35,992 bases of DNA from Hyphomicrobiales bacterium. Its GTDB lineage: Bacteria > Pseudomonadota > Alphaproteobacteria > Rhizobiales > WTKA01. A program made the translations under genes and the position numbers. The DNA lies in NCBI GenBank assembly GCA_011524605.1, contig WTKA01000060.1, forward strand, positions 7,415-43,406, in the 5' to 3' direction. This document shows positions 28,874 to 35,992 of this stretch, piece by piece (the first letter of the stretch is position 1; each line of letters begins with the position of its first letter). The notes beneath the pieces were generated by a model. That model made no database searches and was not told the DNA's origin. It worked only from the letters and a program-made list of their open reading frames with translations.

Positions 28874-30523
28874 ATGCCGATAGAAGATATATCCTATCGC
28901 TATATTCGAGAAAAAGCGCAAGCACGCATTATACCTAGTATAAATGAGTTCATCCAAACAGAACAAATAAAAGTTTGGTGTATAGCGCTTTTCCTTGGTG
29001 CACTTGTTGGTATCGCCGCTACTTTATTTCGTCTTGGCATTGGTGCTGTGCAATGGATATGGCTAGGTGACAGCTCTGAATCGGCTATGGGCAGCTTAAC
29101 TACGCAAACAGAATGGTATTTTCTATTCTTTCCTCCTATCATTGGCGGGATTATTGTGGCTGCTCTGATTAGCTATCTGTGCCCTTTAAAAAGACCTGAA
29201 AATGTATCTGACGTGATTGAGGGGCGAGCAAAAGCTGGAGCAGATTTAACCCTAAAACGCGGCCTATCCAGCGCCTTAGTGAGCGTAATATCTCTTGGAT
29301 TTGGGGCAAGTTCCGGTCGAGAAGGCCCTGTTATTCATCTTGGCGCCAGTCTTTCAGCTTGGTTTTATCGTCATTTTGATCTGTCCAAAATTAATATGAA
29401 AATGCTTTATGCCTCTGGTGTTGCCGCTGCAATATCTGCATCGTTCAACGCCCCTATTGCAGGTGTTATTTTTGCGCATGAAGTTATTTTACAGCATTAT
29501 TCAATTCGTACATCTGTACCTGTTGTCATTGCCTCAACCATTGCCTCAGTCATTGCGCGCGCTGCCTTCGGCGCAGAAGTAACATTTTCTATTCCAGCCT
29601 ATCAAATTACATCCTATTGGGAATTTCCTGCTTTTATTTTACTAGGCGTTACCTGCGCGGTTGTTGCTGTTTTATTTCAGCTTTCACTTATCATGACAGA
29701 CTGGACATCACGTCAACTTCGCGTTCCTATTTGGACAAAGCCCATCATGGCTGGCATTTTAGTGGGCAGCATAGCCATTCATTACCCACAGATTTTAGGC
29801 GTGGGCTATGCCGCAACAGACGCTGCTTTAAATCAAGAATTATCTATTTCAATCATGCTTGCTTTAATTTTGGTAAAAACAATTGCGACTTCGATCACTT
29901 TAGGCGGCAAGTTTGGCGGCGGCATTTTTTCTCCAGCTCTTTATATTGGCGCTATGGCAGGCGGCAGCTTTGGGCTTATTGCAGCTCAATTTTTCCCTGA
30001 AATGGCGTCCAGCCACGGGCTTTATGCTATATTAGGCATGGCCGCCGTATCAGCTGCACTTTTGGGCGCGCCCTTTTCAACTACGCTTATTGTCTTTGAA
30101 CTAACTGGCGGCTATACACTTTCAATCGCTTTACTATTAACCGTTGCAATTTCAACAGGCTTGCATTTAGCCTTTCATGGCCGCTGTTTTTTCCATTATC
30201 AACTTGAAATGCGTGGACAATTTTTGCAAGAAGGCCCCCATCGCGAAGTTGTAAAAGTGATGTCTGTGCAGGATTTCATGGAATTGCTAGACTATAATGA
30301 TAGAAGAGACTTTGATCCAGACCTTGAAGAGGAATTTGTCCTTTATACAGATACGATGGAAGTTGTATTGCAAGCCTTTGAAACAACTAAAAAACCAAGA
30401 CTTGCAGTTGTTCGCAAAACCACTGATGTTGACTTTCGCTTAATGGGTTGGGTTACACATGTTGAGGCGATGCGTAGTTTTAATTCAGCATTAATCGCAG
30501 CCAGCAAAGAAGAGCATCGCTAA
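28874..30523 (+). CDS. ClC-family chloride channel/antiporter
   Basis: GASSGREGPVIHLGASL, GGKFGGGIFSPALYIGAMAG, AALLGAPFSTTLIVFELTGGY. Confidence 0.95.
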   Translation: MPIEDISYRYIREKAQARIIPSINEFIQTEQIKVWCIALFLGALVGIAATLFRLGIGAVQWIWLGDSSESAMGSLTTQTEWYFLFFPPIIGGIIVAALISYLCPLKRPENVSDVIEGRAKAGADLTLKRGLSSALVSVISLGFGASSGREGPVIHLGASLSAWFYRHFDLSKINMKMLYASGVAAAISASFNAPIAGVIFAHEVILQHYSIRTSVPVVIASTIASVIARAAFGAEVTFSIPAYQITSYWEFPAFILLGVTCAVVAVLFQLSLIMTDWTSRQLRVPIWTKPIMAGILVGSIAIHYPQILGVGYAATDAALNQELSISIMLALILVKTIATSITLGGKFGGGIFSPALYIGAMAGGSFGLIAAQFFPEMASSHGLYAILGMAAVSAALLGAPFSTTLIVFELTGGYTLSIALLLTVAISTGLHLAFHGRCFFHYQLEMRGQFLQEGPHREVVKVMSVQDFMELLDYNDRRDFDPDLEEEFVLYTDTMEVVLQAFETTKKPRLAVVRKTTDVDFRLMGWVTHVEAMRSFNSALIAASKEEHR

Positions 30524-30713
30524 TATTATTTCATTCTCTATACTTGTCAAAATAATCATCTAACTTGCAAACCATAATATTTCTTCTAGATTTGCATTGA
30601 ATAACTACCATATCAAATACCTAAAATCTGAGCGTAAAACAAATAAAAGAGTTTTACATTTGCTATGAGTTTTGTAAGCTGTTTTTAAAATAAGAAATAT
30701 ATCGGAGGATTGT

Positions 30714-32246
30714 ATGACAACGATTATTGAGCAGCTGGAACAGCGCCGCGAGGAAGCACGTATTGGCGGCGGACAAAAGCGAATTGATAATCAGCATGCA
30801 AAAGGCAAGCTCACAGCACGCGAGCGTTTAGAAGTCTTGCTTGATCCCGATAGCTTTGAAGAATATGGTATGTTTGTGGAACATCGCTGTATAGAATTTG
30901 GCATGGATAAACAAAAAATGCCCGGCGATGGCGTTGTTACAGGTTGGGGCACGATCAATGGCCGCCTTGTTTATGTTTTTGCAAAAGATTTCACTGTTTT
31001 TGGCGGCTCTCTCTCAGAAGAACATGCAAATAAAATCAATAAAATTCAAGATATGGCGTTAAAAAATCGTGCGCCGATTATTGGTCTTTATGATTCAGGT
31101 GGCGCAAGGATTCAAGAGGGTGTTGCAGCCCTTGGTGGCTATGCTGAGGTCTTTCAACGCAATGCGATTGCCTCTGGGGTCATTCCTCAAATCTCTGTTA
31201 TCATGGGACCGTGTGCAGGCGGAGATGTCTACTCCCCAGCCCTCACTGATTTCATTTTCATGGTCAAAGACACAAGCTATATGTTTGTCACAGGCCCTGA
31301 TGTGGTGAAAACGGTCACAAATGAAGAAGTTAGTGCTGAAGAGCTAGGAGGTGCTTCCATCCACGCAGTTAAATCATCCATAGCTGATGGTGCTTTTGAA
31401 AATGATATTGAAACTTTATTGCAAATTCGCCGTTTGATGAATTTCCTCCCCTCCAACAATACTTCTGGCGTACCAACTATTTCTACCTTTGATGATGTAA
31501 CGCGCATTGAAAAATCGCTCGACACGCTTATTCCCGACAATGCTAACAAGCCATATGATATGAAAGAGCTGGTAGAAAAAATTGTCGATGAGGGTGATTT
31601 TTTTGAAATAGCACCCACCTTTGCCCGCAATATTATTACCGCTTTTGGCAGGGTTGATGGGCGTACTGTTGGCATTGTTGCCAATCAACCCATGGTTCTT
31701 GCTGGTGTGTTAGATAGTGACGCTTCGCGCAAAGCCGCTCGATTTGTCCGATTTTGTGATTGTTTTGACATTCCAATCATCACCCTTGTTGATGTCCCTG
31801 GTTTTTTACCGGGCACAGCGCAAGAGCATGGCGGCTTAATCAAGCATGGTGCAAAGTTGCTCTACGCTTATTCAGAAGCGACAGCACCTAAGATTACCGT
31901 CATTACACGCAAAGCCTATGGCGGGGCATATGATGTGATGGCATCCAAACATTTGCGTGGCGATGTAAACTATGCATGGCCTACCGCTGAAATTGCAGTA
32001 ATGGGGGCTAAAGGCGCCGTAGAAATTATCTTTCGTAAAGATATTGGCGATGAAGCAAAAATTGCTGAACATACTAAGAATTATGAAGACCGTTTTTGCT
32101 CTCCCTTTGTTGCAGCGGAAAGAGGCTATATTGATGAGGTTATAAAACCGCAGTCAACCCGTCGACGTATCGCCCGTGCCCTTGATATGCTGAAAAATAA
32201 GCAACTCGAAAATCCTTGGAAAAAACATGATAATATGCCGTTATAA
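30714..32246 (+). CDS. pccB: Acyl-CoA (propionyl-CoA) carboxylase beta subunit
   Basis: [93 protein letters not shown] upstream of the ATG. Confidence 0.95.
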   Translation: MTTIIEQLEQRREEARIGGGQKRIDNQHAKGKLTARERLEVLLDPDSFEEYGMFVEHRCIEFGMDKQKMPGDGVVTGWGTINGRLVYVFAKDFTVFGGSLSEEHANKINKIQDMALKNRAPIIGLYDSGGARIQEGVAALGGYAEVFQRNAIASGVIPQISVIMGPCAGGDVYSPALTDFIFMVKDTSYMFVTGPDVVKTVTNEEVSAEELGGASIHAVKSSIADGAFENDIETLLQIRRLMNFLPSNNTSGVPTISTFDDVTRIEKSLDTLIPDNANKPYDMKELVEKIVDEGDFFEIAPTFARNIITAFGRVDGRTVGIVANQPMVLAGVLDSDASRKAARFVRFCDCFDIPIITLVDVPGFLPGTAQEHGGLIKHGAKLLYAYSEATAPKITVITRKAYGGAYDVMASKHLRGDVNYAWPTAEIAVMGAKGAVEIIFRKDIGDEAKIAEHTKNYEDRFCSPFVAAERGYIDEVIKPQSTRRRIARALDMLKNKQLENPWKKHDNMPL

Positions 32247-32360
32247 ATAATCAGCCATCATTTAATCATGCTATATTCAACTTCTTTGGTTTTTCATAAC
32301 TTTTATAAAAGAGCCGTAAAATGGCCCTGCTTAATATTGGATGAAATTAATCGTACAAAT

Positions 32361-32390
32361 CTTTTCATTACCGCGTTAGTAAATGAAAAG
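32361..32390. repeat. Intergenic inverted repeat
   Basis: CTTTTCATT / AATGAAAAG (32361-32369 / 32382-32390), not followed by a T-tract. Confidence 0.5.
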
Positions 32391-32558
32391 ATAAACTTAA
32401 AGCTGCCTCAATAAAACATTTTTAATAAAAATTTAATGTTATTTATAAGCGATTTACAATTTTTATGCATGTAAGTGGTGTATTTACCCAGATCGAGGCT
32501 TAACATTAACACTTCTCTAACCGCATTCTATTAATATAACTAGAAAATATATGGAATT

Positions 32559-33632
32559 ATGGATTTGAAGATGGCAGCTGCAAAGAAGAAAAAATTTCCT
32601 GAAAATGATTACATTGTTATTGAAGAAGCATTATCATCCTCAAAAAGAGGAAGATGGTTTTTAGATCAATATGTACAGCGCAATGCAAAAACTGATGCTG
32701 GACAAATGCTCAATAGCATTAGCCGTCTTACAAATTTAGTTGAAAACCAAGAGACAAAACTTCAAACAGTTATGAGCCCAATTGATATTGAGCTTGTTAA
32801 AAAAGCGCTTGGTATTGTTGAGCAATATCTCTCAGCTAGCGGCCAAGAGTCACTTGTAGGCTTAGCTCATGACCTTGAGCAAAATGCTAATATGCTATCA
32901 ACTTCTGCAGAAAATTTAATCCTTGCTGCTGCGAACATGAAAATGGGTAAAGTTGATGACAATACCTTTGCGCAAGTTGTAGCTGAAGCAGAGCGTATTC
33001 AAGATGCACGCCGATTCACACAAAGTGCAAAGTCAAAAATCGCAACACTCTTTCAAGCTCTTTCTCTATTAGAAGGACATTTAAGAGAAGTTTGCGGCGA
33101 ACCGTCACAAGTAAATTCTTCAGATAATAGCCAAGTAGCTACACCGCAAAAAGGTGAAGAAGCTCAAAAAAAAACATCTTTGAATGAAGTTGAGCAACCA
33201 AATGCTGTAAAAGAAATCTCGGCAGAAGAAGTTGTGAAAGAAGGCCAACCCCATAAAACTGAAGATATCGTCCCTTCAGAATTTGCAAAAAAAGAAGAAA
33301 CAACTTCTCAAGCAGATGATAGAAACGATGATGATGACAGTGATGGTGGAACGCCTGCTCTAAATAATGAATTGAATGGATCTGATGAAATGAGTGAAGC
33401 AGATCTTGAAGCGCTATTTGCTTCTAAAGAAATTCAGTCTCAAGCACAATCTATCAATGATAAGGCACAATCACAGCTCTACAAAGAGCGCATCAACAAG
33501 CAATCTATAGAAAAATTAGCTGAGAAAATGGTTGGCCATGTAAAGACATCTTTTCAAGCAAGCATCGCTGATAAGCAAATGCAATTTTTTGCCGGCAACG
33601 AAGCTGTGTCACTAAAATTTAAAACTGTATAG
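32559..33632 (+). CDS. Alphaproteobacterial hypothetical protein, possibly CheZ-like, with acidic linker
   Basis: Conserved-looking N-terminal helix SSSKRGRWFLDQYVQRNAKTDAGQMLNSISRL, central low-complexity acidic region, conserved-looking C-terminal peptide. Start could be the internal ATG encoding MAAAKKK. Confidence 0.65.
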   Translation: MDLKMAAAKKKKFPENDYIVIEEALSSSKRGRWFLDQYVQRNAKTDAGQMLNSISRLTNLVENQETKLQTVMSPIDIELVKKALGIVEQYLSASGQESLVGLAHDLEQNANMLSTSAENLILAAANMKMGKVDDNTFAQVVAEAERIQDARRFTQSAKSKIATLFQALSLLEGHLREVCGEPSQVNSSDNSQVATPQKGEEAQKKTSLNEVEQPNAVKEISAEEVVKEGQPHKTEDIVPSEFAKKEETTSQADDRNDDDDSDGGTPALNNELNGSDEMSEADLEALFASKEIQSQAQSINDKAQSQLYKERINKQSIEKLAEKMVGHVKTSFQASIADKQMQFFAGNEAVSLKFKTV

Positions 33633-33667
33633 TATAGCAGTCTATTTTTTACAAAAGCGCTTTAATA

Positions 33668-34660
33668 TCATCCCAAGTGTGTATCTGTTTCAAGCGCTTT
33701 TGTTAACATAGCTGCATCAATATTACCGCCCGATAGGGTTACAGCTACTGTTTTTCCTGATACATCAATTTTCTTAAACATAAGAGCTGCCAAACAGACC
33801 GCGCCACCAGGCTCAACTATTTGTTTCAATTCTGTAGCAGCAAAATTAACCGCACTTAACGCCTCTTCATCACTTACGCAAACAGCTGATTTTAAGAGTT
33901 TGTTGTTGATTTGAAATGTCAACTCTCCAGGCTGAGGCGTAATGATTGCATCACAAATAGATCCTGATAACTTTGTATTTTTTTCGCGTTTCCCTGATAT
34001 GAGTGAACGCGCTGTATCATCAAAACCCTCAGGCTCTACAGCATATAAATCAACTTCAGGGTAAAGGGCAGAAAGTGCAGTTGATACACCAGCGGTTAAA
34101 CCACCACCGCCACAGCAAATTGCTACAAGATCAGGTTTTTTACCAAATGCCTTCAACTGCTCTGCAATTTCTAAACCTACCGTGCCCTGGCCTGCCATAA
34201 TATTAAAATTTTCAAAAGAATGAATGAGCGTCGCTTGTTTTTCTTCCGTAATCTGTTTGATTAAGACTTCTCTGTCCACTTTACTACGGTCAAAATGAAT
34301 AATTTCTGCGCCATAGCTTTTTGTCCGTCTAATTTTAATTTCTGGTGCATCTTCCGGCATCAAAATTGTTGCTTTTATACCAAATTCACGAGCAGCTAAA
34401 GCAACACCTTGCGCATGATTGCCAGAAGAACAAGCTGTTACGCCTGCTAGCCTCTCAGATGCGCTAAGTTGGGATATTGCATAATATGCCCCTCTAAATT
34501 TGAACGAACCTGTGTGCTGCATATTCTCGCATTTAAACCATATATCTGCATTCAGCGCTTTATCTAATTTCTGAGATTTTGCTAAAGGCGTTTGAAAGAT
34601 ATGACCTTGTAATGCTTTTTGTGCTTTTTGAACGTCAACAATACCGAAACTATCTGTCAT
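33668..34660 (-). CDS. PLP-dependent threonine/serine dehydratase family protein
   Basis: KCENMQHTGSFKFRGAYYAI, ACSSGNHAQGVALAA, CCGGGGLTAGV, TLSGGNID. Confidence 0.9.
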   Translation of the reverse strand: MTDSFGIVDVQKAQKALQGHIFQTPLAKSQKLDKALNADIWFKCENMQHTGSFKFRGAYYAISQLSASERLAGVTACSSGNHAQGVALAAREFGIKATILMPEDAPEIKIRRTKSYGAEIIHFDRSKVDREVLIKQITEEKQATLIHSFENFNIMAGQGTVGLEIAEQLKAFGKKPDLVAICCGGGGLTAGVSTALSALYPEVDLYAVEPEGFDDTARSLISGKREKNTKLSGSICDAIITPQPGELTFQINNKLLKSAVCVSDEEALSAVNFAATELKQIVEPGGAVCLAALMFKKIDVSGKTVAVTLSGGNIDAAMLTKALETDTHLG

Positions 34661-35700
34661 TATTTATGATCACTTTTTGAAATTGGAGATAAATGCCCTA
34701 AAAATTGCTCAGCGGCTTTTTCCCAAGTAAATGTTTTTGCAAAATCAACACATTTATTTTTATCTATCGCTAAGGCTTCGATGCAGGCCGATTTAAGGTC
34801 TTCATTCAACACACCCACATCATTGTCACCAATAATATCTAAAGGGCCTGGGACAGGAAAAGCCGCTACTGGTAAGCCGCTCGCCAAGGCTTCGATGATA
34901 ACAACCCCAAATGTATCTGTTTTACTCGGGAAAACAAAAACATCCGCACTACAATAATGAGCTGCAAGCTCCTGCCCCCGCTTAGGGCCAACAAAAGTAA
35001 CATCTTTATATTTTTTCTTGAGCTGTTCTAGAGCCGGGCCTCCACCTACAACCAATTTTGATCCTTGTAAATCTAAATTTAAAAAAGCTTCAATATTTTT
35101 TTCGACAGCAACTCGACCAACATAACAATAAACAGGGCTTTCTAACGAAATTGCTTTGCTATGATCAGGGCTAAACTGTTTTGCATCAACGCCCCTACTC
35201 CAATTTTTTAAATTTTTAAAACCCCAATGTGTCAACTCCTCACGCACGGTTTTTGTAACAACCATCACCCCATGAGAAGGTGCGTGAAACCATCTTACAA
35301 AACGATAGCCCCATTTAAGAGGTATAGGAAAGCGCGCTTTAATATATTCAGGAAATTTCGTATGGTAAGAAGTGGTAAAAGGATAGTTGCTTTTCACACA
35401 ATATCGACGCGCTAAGATGCCCAGCGGCCCTTCGGTTGCAATATGAATATAATCAGGGTTGATAGTTTTAATTTTATTCGAGATTGACTTAGGTGTTGTA
35501 AGACTGAGCTTGATTTCTGGATAAGTAGGCATTGGAAATGTTTTAAATTGATCCGGCGCAATAACATGAAAATCATAACCCATCTCAACAGCTTCATCAC
35601 GCATCCTGGTTAAAGTTCTAACGACACCATTAATTTGTGGCTCCCAAGCATCCGTAATAAGGAGAATCCTTGAGCCTTTAGGCGGTAGCATATTTTCCAT
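34660..35700 (-). CDS. GT4-family glycosyltransferase (similar in layout to the Agrobacterium glycolipid synthase type)
   Basis: ILLITDAWEPQINGVVRTLTRM, PMPTYPEIKLSL, YVGRVAVEKNIEAFL, VFVFPSKTDTFGVVIIEALASGLPVAAFPVPGPLDII. Confidence 0.88.
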   Translation of the reverse strand: MENMLPPKGSRILLITDAWEPQINGVVRTLTRMRDEAVEMGYDFHVIAPDQFKTFPMPTYPEIKLSLTTPKSISNKIKTINPDYIHIATEGPLGILARRYCVKSNYPFTTSYHTKFPEYIKARFPIPLKWGYRFVRWFHAPSHGVMVVTKTVREELTHWGFKNLKNWSRGVDAKQFSPDHSKAISLESPVYCYVGRVAVEKNIEAFLNLDLQGSKLVVGGGPALEQLKKKYKDVTFVGPKRGQELAAHYCSADVFVFPSKTDTFGVVIIEALASGLPVAAFPVPGPLDIIGDNDVGVLNEDLKSACIEALAIDKNKCVDFAKTFTWEKAAEQFLGHLSPISKSDHK

Positions 35701-35720
35701 ATCAATCAGCCAATCTATTA

Positions 35721-35992
35721 TCTAGGCTCAGAGCCTATTAATTTTGTTCAATTCTGTTTGAATTAAAAGTATTAGGTGGATGAAAATAAAGTAAAAGAAT
35801 AATTTTTCTATTGTTGAAACTTTATTTTTGACAAATGATGCTTTTAACTCAAACCCAAAGGGCACCATATATTTACACCATGAATACGTCAAAAAAGCTT
35901 GAAATTACCAGTAGTTCCAGCGCTTTATTTCCTTTTCACAGTGTAAATCTATTAGTGCAGAATGGACTAAGCTAATAGGCTCTGAGCCTAGG
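35721..35992 (-). repeat. Copy B of the MITE-like or structured noncoding repeat, with intact 20-bp terminal inverted repeats
   Basis: TCTAGGCTCAGAGCCTATTA (35721-35740) and TAATAGGCTCTGAGCCTAGG (35973-35992), 19/20 inverted. Body aligns in reverse complement to 8927-9213. No ORF inside. Confidence 0.88.

Noticed and set aside
29617-30000. 127-aa alternative-frame ORF within the ClC gene
   Set aside because: Frame-shifted shadow of a conserved gene with odd His/Arg/Phe-rich composition.
31277-31684. 135-aa antisense ORF within the pccB-like gene
   Set aside because: Overlaps the conserved carboxyltransferase coding sequence; composition is typical of a spurious reverse-frame ORF.

Overview
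AT-rich alphaproteobacterial (probably Rhizobiales/Hyphomicrobiales) chromosomal segment. Taxonomy is inferred from gene content and order: ldtR-type MarR regulator / DUF6163-like / hemB, a STAS-fused MlaE operon, and bpt. Most of the window is housekeeping: hemB, bpt, a ccdA-like gene, cytochromes c, a dgcA-like epimerase, an mla-type lipid ABC transporter convergent with a large AsmA/DUF3971 protein, bcp-like peroxiredoxin, leuA, an aspartate aminotransferase, GST, EamA transporter, FMN reductase, ClC channel, a pccB-like carboxyltransferase, threonine dehydratase and a GT4 glycosyltransferase. I saw no rRNA, tRNA, CRISPR, transposase or phage genes. The strongest unexplained signal is a noncoding ~270-290 bp repeat found twice in opposite orientation (8927-9213 and 35721-35992). 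Copy B has 20-bp terminal inverted repeats (TCTAGGCTCAGAGCCTATTA, 19/20), and both copies keep internal hairpins, so it looks like a MITE-like or structured repeat. A solo copy of its end sequence lies at 821-839. The second signal is an unannotated Leu-rich leader peptide (ALLTLSLLLIGP-stop) upstream of leuA whose stop codon overlaps a perfect 10-bp stem, consistent with leucine-responsive attenuation. Other candidates are an sRNA/3'UTR element downstream of the MarR gene, several intergenic palindromes, and an uncharacterised redox/membrane gene cluster at 19571-23640.
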